This document shows positions 27,700-39,649 of a stretch of DNA of 64,000 nucleotides, piece by piece. The stretch is from Watersipora subatra. Its lineage: Eukaryota > Bryozoa > Gymnolaemata > Cheilostomatida > Watersiporidae. Location: NCBI RefSeq assembly GCF_963576615.1, contig NC_088714.1, positions 47,525,772-47,589,771 on the forward strand, in the 5' to 3' direction. The position numbers and the translations under genes are program-made. A model generated the notes under the pieces. That model saw nothing but the letters and a program-made list of their open reading frames with translations. It made no database searches and had not been told where the DNA came from. Within the stretch, counting starts at the first letter, position 1; each line of letters opens with the position of its first letter.

Positions 27700-29060
27700 A
27701 CAAAAAGTAAAATGAGCAATTGAATTTGTTTATGTTGTGGTTAGAAAAAAGTTCTTAAACTTTTTTCAAATTCACCATGATTATAGTTATAATGTAGATT
27801 TATACAAAGGTCCTTTGCTATGGAATGTTTTTGTGCATGACCTCAAGCCAAGTGTCAAACATAAAAAGTATGCTGATGACAGCTACCTCGTATAACACTG
27901 TAAAGCGATATGGAGTGTCTGTCACTGAATCAACCAAGACTAAATCAATAATATTGTGTCCTTGCCGAGTCCCGTTACAGCAAGTGGCAGTAGTAATTTT
28001 ACTGTCAGTTTTACTTCAGAGTGAATTATGAAGATGTTGGACAAATAACTTTGACAGGCAAAAGGTCAACAAACAATGCTTCTTCATTTCGATATTTGCC
28101 ATGTCAAAACCATCACATGTTTGAGCAAATGTTATTATGAGAAAACAATCAAAACATTATATTTCAAATAAATATCATACTTTTATTTGGTTTAAGCAGA
28201 ACTCTATGTCTCTCAATACTGCCCAGTCACAGACTATCAATTTTACTCTCAGGAAAATCACATGCGGCCCTTCTACCACCATAACTATGGCGAACATAAA
28301 AATAATAACAGTGTCAAGCTTTTGGGTATACAAATAGACAATTATTTACGGTTCTCACGCCATGTCGATTTTATTACCTAAACAACTAGACCATTAACTC
28401 ATACTCTAATTCAGCTCAGAAAGATACAAGGGTTTCCAACGTTGTTGATGAATAATTTTCGTAAGTTGTGTGCACATGCAATTATCATAAAAACTCTCAA
28501 AATTCGCTCCGCTCATTTGGTCGTGGGACAACTATTTACCGTTCTTAAGCCATGTAGATTTTATTATCTCAAAAACTTGACCATTAACCCATAATCTAAT
28601 TCAGCTCAGAAAGATAAGCGTAAAACAACAAGGCCCACCACTCTTTTACCAGAATCATATATTGTTCATTTTGTCTTACGCTGCTCAAAGCTGGTATCCC
28701 GTTGTACCGAAAACTAATAAAGAATAGTTAGAACGATTTCAAAAATTCTGCTTCTGGGTTAGGTTACCTGATATGGACAGATATGACCAGTGTCTAAATG
28801 CCCTTAATGCTGATGGGCTAAGTGTGTTTTTAGATATTTGCTGGTTAAAATTGTGAGGTTGGATCTCCAATTTGCGTAACCTTCCCAATTACATTTCTAT
28901 TGCCATAAAAAACCACCACATATTGTACGAGACACCAATATCTTGCCAATTTACATTATAAAACAGAGTTATTCCAAAAGGGTTTTTTCTTTCAATTTAC
29001 ATAATATACTTTACTTTAATATTTTTTGTTTTTGTCTGATGGTCTATTTTGTTTCTAATA
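27700..29060 (+). pseudogene. LINE reverse transcriptase remnant
   Basis: Around 27808-27880 the frame reads GPLLWNVFVHDLKPSVK followed by KYADDSYLV; YADD is the reverse transcriptase active site of non-LTR elements. After a 230-bp insertion it continues with QTINFTLRKITCGPST and a LLGIQIDNYLRFSRHVDFI-like block, then the C-terminal LERFQKFCF region. Multiple stops. It resembles CR1/jockey-group elements. A related 3' piece is at 36925-37480. Confidence 0.8.
27970..28195. repeat. dispersed repeat inserted in the LINE, also in both PAP arms
   Basis: The sequence with 'gtgaattatgaagat', 'tggacaaata' and 'gatatttgccatgtca' is shared with 44260-44540 and, inverted, with about 19.15-19.31 kb. Its location inside the LINE shows it is mobile or copied. 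Confidence 0.6.
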
Positions 29061-29879
29061 ACACTGGTTGGTGTAAATGAATCCGATATTTGTCTATCTA
29101 TAAGTCAAAACAGCCTTAAAATCTGAAAATAGATTTAAAGTAATTCTTTTTGACAGTTACTACCAGAATTTGTGAATAAGTCATATCTGTGCTTGCTTTA
29201 GCATCTATAGACTGTAACCATAACTCTCAATCAAAGCCAAGATAAGTATAAACTCAAATTTAAAAAATTTTGGCAAGTTTTTGAACCACAAAACCTGACA
29301 ATTTCACAAACACAAACTGCATTGTAACAAGTTTTTAAAAAATTTATATAAACCGTATGCCCCTTAATATAATCACTTTTTTCAACACCAATAATGATAA
29401 CAATAACCGATTGATAAAATTATTCGAAAAAATAAAAACTGCCATTTTATCATACATTAGGTGTTGCAAAAATAAACTTCAATAAATAAAATAAGATAAT
29501 TAATTAACAGTAAAACTTACTACAGACACTACAATACATAATTTATATAAGAAATCAGTCAGCTTTGTCTGCTTCATGTCTTCTCCCAGCAGATCATTTA
29601 TAAAGGATTCATACTTATAATGCAGTTCAAATTATGAAGATTTAGTTTTCACTCCAAGATGTAATACAAGAAGAGCTTTCCGCATTTCCTTATTTGCTAA
29701 AATTAGCACTGCTGGTTGATCTTCCGCTGTTTCATCAGCCAATCAGAAACCTTCATTTAACAGGTAACAGCTAACCTGTAAATATTAAACATGAATATCT
29801 TAGACTGCTTTCTCCAAACAAATAATCTTTACCATAATTTTTATCCCAATAAAAGCCGTGTCTGTTTTTCTGGTCAAAG
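29061..29879. other. spacer without recognised genes
   Basis: AT-rich; no convincing ORF. The 29791-30027 plus-strand frame overlaps the SINE and is not supported as a gene. Confidence 0.4.
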
Positions 29880-30112
29880 CCATGCTAAAAAAACATTAAG
29901 AAACATATTGTGTAACATATTTGAACCCAATTATTCAGATATCCAGCTAAGATTTGGGTTCCCAAATCATAGCCAGCTCGGCCGTGAGAAGCCATGGCTT
30001 GGCGTGATAAAGAAAATAGCATTATGAGAAAGTTGAACACGCAACTTTTGGATTAGCAGCCAGGCACACTACCATCTGCACCACTCAACCGCCTTGCTGC
30101 AGTATGGAATAC
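29880..30112 (-). repeat. tRNA-derived SINE
   Basis: Minus strand near 30110: an A-box-like stretch GTTGAGTGGTGCAGATGG, then a B-box-like GCGTGTTCAACTTTC about 45 bases later, the spacing of a tRNA gene with a long variable arm. The intervals are too diverged to fold as a functional tRNA. The element body continues toward 29880. Confidence 0.55.
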
Positions 30113-31319
30113 TTGTGCAGATACTTATTCCACATGATGATCTCTCACGGTGCTCTAAGCTGCCAGGATAATAGTCTGTTACAATAAACATGTCTGCTAG
30201 TTAAGGTTACTGGCATAGGTCTTCAGTGATTAGTGCAAATTCAAAGTAGGTTGAGCAGCTTCTTGGCTCACTTGAGAACTGATGAGATTGCTGTGTACAA
30301 AGAAGGCTCATATATAATATGATCATGTATAATTTGTCTCATATTTGTAGGATTGTATGAGTGTTCACATTTTGGGAGCACCATGAGTAAGTACTAAAGT
30401 AGAGGATCTTCTGTCTCATTCTTACAACCAATTAAAATGGGAAAGAAGGTCTTATATACATGCAACCAGGTTTAAGAACTCTGCAAGGATTGCCAAGATG
30501 AAACAGGTCCAATATCTACTTATGGTACTGTCATTTTTGTAGTCTTAAAAACTCCTTTACATTATTTGCCTCAACTTTGTAATTTAATTTTAATATGTTA
30601 TAGAAGCTTGGTAAATTTGTGAGTCATTTGTTATAAAATATCTACGTTTGGTATTATTTGTTTAATTTTAGTTATGGCTGACCTACTACCTAATTATGAC
30701 CTTACGACCCTATGACCTTACAACTTTAAAGTTTTGCGAGGTCATTGAGCATACAACTACTTCCTTATTAAATTTCCTTTACTAGACGACCATGTTTGTT
30801 TTAGGAGCATTACACTACAATATTTTAGCTGATTTAAAAAACTCAATATCTGCTGACTACATTAAGTCAAAGATTTTGCATTCAGGTAAAGAGCGTATGC
30901 GTAGATATTATACAATGCAAATGTAACCAAATAATTGCAATAGTTATTTTTTGTTTGACATCTTTTAAATTTACTTCTGAATACCTCAGCCAAAGTTTTT
31001 CAGTCTTTGGAACTTTACTTTCGACACCATTGAGCAAGAATACTTAAACAAAAAGCAAAACATTGAAAATTGAAAAGTCTTTCAGAAAATGTGGTGAGAC
31101 ATCTTATATTGGTTTTATCTTGAACTAAACAAAGATACGCTTTCAAAAATTTATACATAACTTCATGTAGCAAAGATTATAGGCTTAACTATACTTGCTA
31201 TATCATGAAATGAAAAATATAGGTTGAGCCGAAAATGTCTTTTGTACAAAATACTACAAAGGTCATAACTTACATTGATTTTAAGGAAACACTCGCTGCA
31301 TTTCTTTTTTATACAATTG
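30113..31319. other. spacer without recognised genes
   Basis: No ORF above background and no repeat structure that I can identify. Confidence 0.4.
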
Positions 31320-31945
31320 CAGTAGAAATCTAAGGTATTGAGTAACATAGGCCATAAGAAACATAGGTTTTGAGAAACATGGGTCATGAGGAACATAGGT
31401 CATGAGGAACATAAGTCATGAGAAACATAAGTCATGAGAAACATAAGTCATGAGGTACAGAGGTCATGAGAAACATAAATCATGATGAGCATAGGTCATG
31501 AAGAACAAAAGTCATAAGGAACAAAGGTCATGAGAAACATAAGTCATGAGGTACAGAGGTCGTGAGAAACATAAGTCATGAGGTACATAGGATATGAGGA
31601 ATATAGGTCATGATGAGCATAGGTCATGAAGAACAAAAGTCATAAGGAACAAAGGCATTGAGGATCATGAGCTGTGAGGAACATAGGATGTAAAGAAGAT
31701 GTGTCATGCAAAACATAGGTCGTGAAAAACACAGACTATAAAGAACGATGGAAACATTAAAAAACTTCTGTTCATTGCAAACTTACGCAGTGAGTAATGT
31801 AGGCAGTGAGGAACTTAGACCGCAACAGCAAGCCAAGAGGAACATAAACTGTTGTCAATGTAAGTCATGAGGAACTTAGGTCATGAAGAACAAAGACTTT
31901 GAGAGAAATAGGCTGGGAGGGCGTAGGCCATGAGAAACATTGAGC
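31320..31945. repeat. degenerate 17-18-bp minisatellite
   Basis: More than twenty copies of GTCATGAGGAACATAG-like units (aggtcatgagaaacata, aagtcatgaggaacata). The array is most regular at 31370-31660 and decays to about 31945. Stops occur in all frames. Confidence 0.85.
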
Positions 31946-32789
31946 AACTGTAAAATCACATTCAAGGTAGTCGTCCTCTAAATTTATTATTTGCTTTATT
32001 CAAATCTAGTATTTCTGTTTGATGTCTAGTGCAGCTTGAATATTACATCGGAAAATCAAACTTGATATATCACACTTGTTTGAATAAGATGACTGGAGTT
32101 TGTACTGTGGTAGAATTACAACTATAGACCAAACAATTCACAAGTATTTCCAATATCCGTTTTCACTATAGTCAAAACCTCTAGCTGAATAGCTCTCTGA
32201 AGTCGGTATCTCACATCCATAGGTTAGAAGGACGTCGCTACTTAATTAACTCATATCCAAAACAATCATATATGCAGAATCATGAATCATATGCATATAA
32301 AGCGCACAACTATAAAGCATATCAAAGTTTAGCAAACAGACAAGAGATGGCTAAGCAAATAAAATGACATGGATAAAAGATATCGTATCTATAGAGACTA
32401 ATATTGGCTAAACATGATCACAGCAATCATATTAGGCATTGAGTTGTTTAGCTTAAACGGCTAGTCAAAAACAAATAATACCCATTTTTTGTCAGGTGCT
32501 TTTTTGATCCCAAGTGCCAAGCTCAGTGTCGGCGCGTCGTGCACTTGTTAGCAAGTCTGACGGTAGTTCTATTGTTTGGATGTATAGCTTTGTGTTAATT
32601 CTCTCACTTCATTACTTTGTCCACATACCTTTGAAAGATTTATAGCCTGATTTCCTTGGTATAACCGTAATTGTTGGGGGGGCCACTGCTCCTAGACTCG
32701 ATAGCAGTTTACTCTCTCTCTCTCGCTATACAAATCAATATTTTCTCAGATTAGAATGATGTATTAATCTGATCTGTTAAATGCGACCT
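31946..32789. other. spacer without recognised genes
   Basis: Contains a run of seven G at about 32676 and a short CT tract at 32712. No gene supported. Confidence 0.4.
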
Positions 32790-33360
32790 GGTTCTGGGTG
32801 AGATAGGGAACTTGGATAAGGGTTGGTTAAAAGTCTGTCGCTCTGCTTCAACTGATTGCTCGCTTATAGTTTTCTCTCTGTTTCGCCTCAATAAATAATC
32901 GTAAGTACAACTACTTGTTGACTGCTTAGTTAACAACTAAATATTACTATAATGCCAGCATTGTTTTAATAATTAGTAAATATAATAGAAGATACACAGA
33001 AATAAGAAAGATAAAGAAGATACAGAATTAATGAGGAAATAACAAGGTAGAAATTATCAGAATGACTTTTTCAAAGTAGCCCTGAGAATGGCGAGCTGGG
33101 TTGAGAGCTGGAACACTTACCATTCATTTTTCTTTCTTTCATTCAAGGATACAGAAGATGTGCAAAACTCGATATATTTAAAAGACGTACTAATAAAAAG
33201 TATGGCAAAATTGGGTGGTGGCTGGCACCAAGGAAAAAGTAAAAAAGTTAATTTAGATAAACAGAATAGGTAAAACAGACGGCCAGAGAAGAAACATACC
33301 TACTACCAAGCAAAAAGGTACTTCCGGCATATGGATAATTAGCAGTATAAATTTACAGGA
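32790..33360 (+). repeat. dispersed repeat, copy 1 (possible solo LTR or SINE)
   Basis: Shares 'aataatcgtaagtacaacta', 'ttgttgactgcttag' and, further on, 'acttccggcatat' and 'aggaacacatct' with 36020-36350 in the same order and orientation. The copy here has an extra internal 33000-33230 block. No coding region and no clean termini were found, so the class is open. Confidence 0.7.
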
Positions 33361-33374
33361 ACACATCTATCTAA

Positions 33375-35106
33375 ATATTTCTCAAAGTTTGTGTATTTGT
33401 CGCTTTGATTGTCCAGCTACAGCGTTTAAAATCTTGGAATTAAAAACTCCCATCTGCTGGATTTGAACTCACATAGAATGCGATAGCAAATTTGCTATCC
33501 AATTCTCTAACCATGAGACCACAAAAGCAGTACATAGCACATGCAGACCTGCCAACCCAAGAGTGGGGCAATGTGTGAGATTTGGTTTTGGCGCAGTTGA
33601 TGTATCAATGATAGTATATATAAAATTGTAGAAATTGGGGCAAAAATCTCACTCATTTTTCACGCATTTTCATGTTTTCTTTGGGGTGATTGCATGAGTC
33701 TCACGCCCAATGCGTGAGAGTTGGCAGGTATGAGCACATACTGCATAACAAATACATCTTTTCCCGTCTTCACACAAAAATTGCGAACTCTCTACCAACA
33801 AAACTCTACCAACTCTTTTAGCTTTATCAAACACGATGCTTTTGCGTCCTTGCCATACCAGGGCGATTTTGTTTTTAGCAAAACGGTATCAACAATAAAT
33901 TCTCCAAAAATCAAAATTTGGCGACTTGTGTACTGATTATATGCAGTGAAACTTCGGTTCTCGCCCAACTTGGTTTTCGACCAAACATTTTGAGATTTGT
34001 TCGTCTCTGATCTCGAACAAAAATTTGATTCTCAATTTATCTTGAGCATGCGCATTGGAATTGGAATAGCTCCGAAAACAGCATGAAGACATTCAATAAC
34101 AAACGGAGAAGCAATTTATGCTTCATAAATTCTTTACATAAAGGGAGGAACCATCTGGGACGAAATCTCCTCTACCAAATAATCTCGCTAGGGAGATAAG
34201 CCCTCCAGTCGAGTTACCCCAAATTGTTTTGGAGGAGGATTCTCCTTCAAATATGTAAAATAAACGTGCCATTGCTGTTTATATTTTATGTTTCCTACGA
34301 TTTTTGATGGTACTGATCTGTTGCATTGTTGGCTGTTTCATTATCAATTTCTGCAATCTTTGGTATTGTATCTTAACCTTTAATGTTTTTGATGTTTTAA
34401 GAACAAAACATACAAAATGTTTAATTTTGTTTTCTTTTTCCATGATCATAAATAAAAACCTTTTATCAAAGTTAAACACGATCTATATCTACCCGCTTTT
34501 ATTTGTAGTATGCAGTATACAGTACAGTTTATGGTGTAAAATGTTGAAAAAATACTTTACCAAAGTATTTCTCCGAATTTACCAAGGTTTTTCTCACCTT
34601 GTAACGGATTAAAATCTACATAATTTTATTTTAATGGGAAAAATTGTTTCGGATCTCGAACAACTTGGTTAGCAACGCTAGAACAACCTAACGCATAACC
34701 TAACGGGTAACACATAGCAACCTTCTGGAACGGATTATGTTCGAGAACTGAAGTGCCACTGTGCGTTATTAAAAGAAATACGTCGCTGAAAGTGATGAAA
34801 TTTTAAATTTACAGTGGTTTGAAAACCTTTCAAGTTGTTTTATTTATTTTTAATTTAGTTGTCCTGCACAAAACATTTTCCTCGTGATATGAAGTTTGAA
34901 AGTTACAGCTGTTTTTACATGTTTAAAAACCTTTACAGCTGTTTTTATTTTCTCTCCTAATTTATTTCAACTACACAAAACACTCCTCTCACGATATGTA
35001 GTTTAAAAGTTAAAGTGGCAAATGTTGTTATATATGTTAAGTACAAATCAATTTTCTGTCCAAAGTCTTTTATTATTACCCGGGCAACGCCGGGTTGTAC
35101 AGCTAG
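33375..35106 (+). mobile_element. Helitron-like composite element, type ii, split by a Tigger-like insertion
   Basis: Head ATATTTCTCAAAGTTTGTGT at 33377, then GTCCAGCTACAGCG. A tRNA-like block on the complementary strand (33440-33530; A box TGGTCTCATGGTTAGAG, B box GTGAGTTCAAATCC) follows. The body resumes after the insertion at 34762. The tail has a hairpin (ACCCGG/CCGGGT) and CTAG at 35103-35106. The next element starts at once. Confidence 0.7.
33944..34761. mobile_element. 818-bp Tigger-like MITE nested in a Helitron-like element
   Basis: Ends CAGTGAAACTTCGGTTCTCG and complement CAGTGGCACTTCAGTTCTCG. The flanks are TG on both sides rather than the usual TA. The related element at 9152-10275 shows the unoccupied site, confirming the boundaries. 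The interior has only short frames and no transposase. Confidence 0.82.
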
Positions 35107-35896
35107 TATATATATATTTCTCAGTGTTGGTGTGTAGGGGTGTCCAGCTATAGCGCACGCTGATCGTTTTATCAATGCAGCCCCACGCTACGATGCCGCT
35201 GTTGAGAAATATTTTTCCGTAAGGTTCAATTACTAAATCTGGAGTCAAGACCGAGTTTTCTCACGCGGACAATTATATTGTCTCTGTAGAAAAAGCCTCG
35301 ACATTATCCTTCCGTTCAGCCAGACAAAAACAGTATCAAATCTCATTTTTACATTTGTACTGGTATCGAGAAGTACCAGTGTCTTCATATTAGAAGTTAT
35401 GATGGATGGCTACTGATGGAACAGTAACCTCTTTTATACCCACACCCTTCTATGCAAGAATTGTTATTATTAATTCAACATATTCAGGATTTTTATTTTG
35501 TTTTCTCAGTTTGTATTAATTGTATCATTACAGAATCATCTCCTATTGTAAATGTAGCAAAACCGATTTAATTTAGCTATTACTTGCTAATTGTTTCACA
35601 TTTCCATCTAAACCTTTTTATAGTCGTTTTATTTTTTAATTCATTTGACTTGCACAAAAATTTTCCTCATGATATGAAGTTTGAAAGTTACAGTTGTTTG
35701 ACCAAGTTTGAAAACGCTTACAGCTGTTATATTTTTCTATTAATTTATTTAAACTTTACATGTACATGATATGAAGTTTTCTCATGATATAAAGTTTAAA
35801 AGTTAGGATGGTAAATGTTGTTATATGTTAAATACACATCAATTTTCTGTCTAAAGACTTTTTTATTACCCGGGCAAAGCCGGATAGCACAGCTAG
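35107..35896 (+). mobile_element. Helitron-like composite element, type i, head-to-tail with its neighbour
   Basis: Starts with TATATATATATTTCTCAGTG immediately after the CTAG of the preceding element, then CCAGCTATAGCGCACGCTGAT. It ends in ACCCGGGCAAAGCCGGAT-hairpin and CTAG at 35893-35896. Tandem dimers are typical of the Helentron/HINE group but also arise by insertion into TA tracts. Confidence 0.68.
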
Positions 35897-36019
35897 CCTT
35901 AAATAAAAAGCTTACTGTCAGCCTAAGTTATTAGTCCTATAAAATTTACAAGTCTATATAACCAGATGAGATGCATCTACTACAATATGTAAAAAAATAA
36001 GGTCTAACTCTTGTCTATT

Positions 36020-36350
36020 AATTGGATATGAATTGGTTAAAAGTCTGTAAAAGTCTGTCGGTCTGCTCCAACTAATTGCTCGTTTATAATCTTCTCTTTG
36101 TTTGCACCTCAACAAATAATCGTAAGTACAACTACTTGTTGACTGCTTAGTTTACGACTAAGTATTACTATAATACCAGCATGTTTTAATAATTAGTAAA
36201 TATAACAGATGAGATGCAAAAATAAAAAGTTAAGAGTAGATAACCAAAATAGGACAAGCAAAAGGCCGGTGAAGAAGCGTACTTACTATCACGAAAATAA
36301 GGACTTCCGGCATATAGATAATGAACACTAGAAATTAACAGGAACACATC
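36020..36350 (+). repeat. dispersed repeat, copy 2
   Basis: Second copy of the 32790-33360 repeat in the same orientation, shorter by an internal segment. Confidence 0.7.
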
Positions 36351-36520
36351 TTAATGAAAAAGTTAAAATATTGTGGGTATTCAATTTCTGTGTAATTAAG
36401 TTGTATTTAACTAAGAATATTTAAATATTTAATTAAAAGTTAACTAGTTCATTAATAAACTATGCAAAACCCAAAATACCGTTAGTATTTTGTAAACCAT
36501 AGTAAACATGTCTCCGTACA

Positions 36521-36524
<4 letters not shown>

Positions 36525-36588
<64 letters not shown>
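36525..36588. repeat. (GA)n microsatellite
   Basis: Uninterrupted GA repeat of about 64 bases. It produces spurious Leu-Ser frames on the minus strand. Confidence 0.98.
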
Positions 36589-36592
<4 letters not shown>

Positions 36593-36924
36593 CATTTCCT
36601 AGTATATCTTGGCAATATTTGAGTTTGGAACTTTTGTTCAAAAGGTGGGACATTTAAAATTTTAGTTTGAACCATGTTGGATCACATTTTTGGAATTTGT
36701 TATCCCCAAGTCACATTGCTTTCTATTGCTGTAACTTGAACTTGTTGTTTTCTCGACTTCATTATTGATCTGAACAAGTTGAGCTCATTATCTGAATAAG
36801 GTAAAGTTTTGGTAATAATTATGAGTTGATGTAAAATTTAGAATTGTCAAAATCAGCTAACTTTGCAGAGCTACGATCAACTAGTGTGTTTAGAGTAGAT
36901 AACTTCTACTTTAGATCAGGAAAA

Positions 36925-37480
36925 TGAGGGTAACACTAAGAGGGCTATCACTCTTTAACCAGAACTGTATATTGTTCATTCTGCCTTCTACTGCTTCAAG
37001 CTGATATCGTTTTTTATCAAAGACTGATAAGGAAAAATTACAATGCTTTAAAAAATTTTGTTCAAGGGTTATGCTACCTGATATGTACAGCGTCTAAACA
37101 CCCTTAATTTTGAGGAGCTGAATGCATTATTAGATATTTACTGTCTAAATTATTCAGATCGTATGTCCTATCTACCTGACCATCCATTACATTCCTTCTT
37201 CCCCAAAAAACTACTAACCCTTATACCAGACACCAAGGCCTTACCAATTCACACTATTGAACAGCGTTGTGCAAAAAGCTTTTTTATCCAACACTTATAA
37301 TTATACTTTACTATTTTGTTAGTTTACTCTCATGGTATAATTGGTTTTGGGCCGCATTAACCAGTAATAATATAGTTTATGATTATTCATTTGGTAAAAT
37401 GATTTTTGAAGAAAATTATTTTTGTTTGTTTATTTGCATGACTGATTTACAAAGGTCAGTTTCATGAGCTGTAGAAATAA
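36925..37480 (+). pseudogene. LINE 3'-end fragment
   Basis: Parallel to 28611-29040 in order: a cactcttta-accagaa block, 'tatattgttcatt', 'gctacctgatatg', 'ttagatattta', and 'accaattcacactat'. Encodes pieces of the C-terminal end of the same reverse transcriptase ORF with many stops. The 37267-37467 frame is part of its 3' region and not a gene. Confidence 0.7.
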
Positions 37481-38364
37481 GTGATACTAATACGGTCGAA
37501 GTTATGACTGTCTTTGATTTCTCTATCCGCCTCAGTCAGCCAAGTATGTTTCTATCAGTTTGTCTCTTGACTTATTTTAGTTAATCTGAGGGTTTATAGC
37601 TAATTTGTAATAGTTAGATATCTGTTGATATAGGTTTGGTGTACTGACTAGTATTAATACAGAGAGTTTCCAATATTCTTAAATTGGAAAACAGTCGATC
37701 AAAGCCACAAGTAAGCTTGTGTCCGTCTTTTGGCACAATCTATCAATTGCGAATTTAAAAATACAAGCCGGCCATTGATGAAAGATGTTTGATTTATTTT
37801 GCCAAAGTGAAGTTGCCTAAAGGTGACAGAGTCAGTGCAACTTTTTTGATTTTTTACAATATTATAAAGAGTCTTGTTCATCTAAACTCTCTACCATGAC
37901 AATTGTGTTCCAAATTTTATATATCTATATCACTAGGAATCACTATATATATCACTAGGACCTTTAAAATAGCTTTATATTGTTTTAGGCTCTAAATTTG
38001 TTAATTAAAAAGACAAGGTTTAGTATTTTAGTTTAAAATTATACAAAAAGTGCTTCAAAGAAACAAAATGCTTTTTGCTAAAATTTTTGTAAAGCATTTT
38101 TCGAAAAAAATTAATTTTGTGTACAAAACCTTTGATGCATTCCAAAAGAAATTTTTTATGCCCAACATCAAAATCTTTACCTAGTACACAATATTGAGAA
38201 TAATCTTCTTGTTCTAGCTTCAAAGGCTTGTAGTTAAAGTTTATCAGCTTTTCTATCTGAGAATGTGATAATATTTTATTCTAAAAACTTTTGAAAATTT
38301 CTGTAATGTCATTACGAATAGCTGTTTCATTTCTAAATGAAAGTGAAACTGACAAGAGAAAGCA
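37481..38364. other. spacer without recognised genes
   Basis: AT-rich; short frames only, for example 38020-38223 minus, with no family resemblance. Confidence 0.4.
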
Positions 38365-38485
38365 ATCAACTCTTAGACACATAGTTGAGTTGAGAGGATA
38401 ACTACTAATTGAAAAGGAAGTAATCAACCCTTAGACATATAGTTGAGTTGAGAAGATAACTACTAATTGAAAAGGAAGTAACAAC
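38365..38485. repeat. ~58-bp minisatellite, left of the P element
   Basis: Two copies of the unit with 'atcaacccttagacatatag', 'ttgagttgagaagataacta' and 'ctaattgaaaaggaagt'. The array continues on the far side of the P element at 42506-42660 and reappears at 43550-43760. Confidence 0.85.
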
Positions 38486-38737
38486 CATTGAACTTAAAAC
38501 CCCTGGAATGGCAAGAGGTCATTCGCGAGTACGGAAATCCGGTCGACGCCATTATCAGTTAATGTTCAAGTTAATTTCATTGTGTTCAATGTGAGAAAGA
38601 AATCTAATTTCAGATTTAACAGCTATGAAAGGTCACGAATACACCGCTCAATCAAAGGAACAGACTACTGAGATTGCTACTAATAATTTATGTACGAGAG
38701 ATAAGGGTGTAGGTGCACAGTGCTATTGCTATTCCAT

Positions 38738-39402
38738 GAACTGCAAAAACCGCAAGAATGGACTTTTAAAGGAAAAGGCATGACATTTCACAAGTGAGTC
38801 ACTTCTACTACTAGTTCTGTTACTATTGCTCAAGTCTACGACTACTAATAGTTGTGCAACTACTAGTTAGTACTGCCATTAGTTAGTTCCACTACACTAG
38901 TCACTGGGTGAGTGAGAGTCGATCAGTGTCACTACTGAGTGTACGAGTTTGACTGTATTTTGTCGGTGATTAGATAAATTTATAAGCTAGTGAGTGAAAT
39001 GTTCTTCCTTCAGAACGAAGGTTTTTTATTATTTAAATTTTGAATTTTTTTTATATTAATATTTTGGAACTACAACCCATTAGGTTATTTCTAAATATTT
39101 ATATTTGAAGGAAGTGTTTGTCGTGCTTATAATATTATTTATTGTTGTACCTGGATCTAGCTAGCAGTAAGGAGATAAGAGTAATAATACTATTGTTATT
39201 ACTACTGTTGCTAACTAACTACTACAGTTTCATTTTAATTTTTAGATTTCCAAACAAAGCAACTGAGAACTCTCGTTATTTACAATGGTATCGCAACCGC
39301 AGAAGAGTGAATAAGCCTGATCCTTGAGCACTTATCTGCAACGAACATTTCAATGATCCATGTTTTAACAGCAGGTTAAAACGTTTGACTGAAGCCATTT
39401 AA
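38738..39402 (+). pseudogene. THAP domain of P-type transposase (two exons, broken)
   Basis: The THAP zinc finger binds transposon ends. Exon A (about 38720-38793) reads CYSMNCKNRKNGL, the C-x-C start, then after a frame change MTFHK with a GTGAGT donor. Exon B follows a tttttag acceptor at 39246: FPNKATENSRYLQWYRNRRR, then an in-frame TGA, then ICNEHFNDPCF with the closing Cys/His pair. The order FP...W...P...C-x2-HF matches the family. Confidence 0.8.
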
Positions 39403-39649
39403 AGGTAATATTTTTCAATGTTGAATGATACTTTTCAATGATTAAATTTAAAACCAAATTGTCAAGCACAGTGCTGCAAGGTTGCTCAACTTAAAGTAGC
39501 TATATCTAAAAAAAATTTAGAAACCTCAAACAGCACCCAAAACAGTGACAGCTGCCACAGCAAGTGCCTATGAATATGTCTGCAGCTTAGCAGTTGTGTG
39601 ATCTGTTCTCTGTGATTCTTCATCTTCGTTTCTGGGATTTAATGTCCAA
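39403..39649. other. P-element interior before the nested MITE
   Basis: Interior sequence of the P-type element with no retained open frame that I can assign. Confidence 0.4.

Noticed and set aside
32790..36350. LTR pair of a second retrotransposon (32.8 and 36.0 kb direct repeats)
   Set aside because: The two copies share order and orientation, but no primer site, polypurine tract or pol sequence lies between them; the interval is filled with unrelated elements.
36444..36675. Two frames with long Leu-Ser runs
   Set aside because: Produced by the GA microsatellite at 36525-36588.
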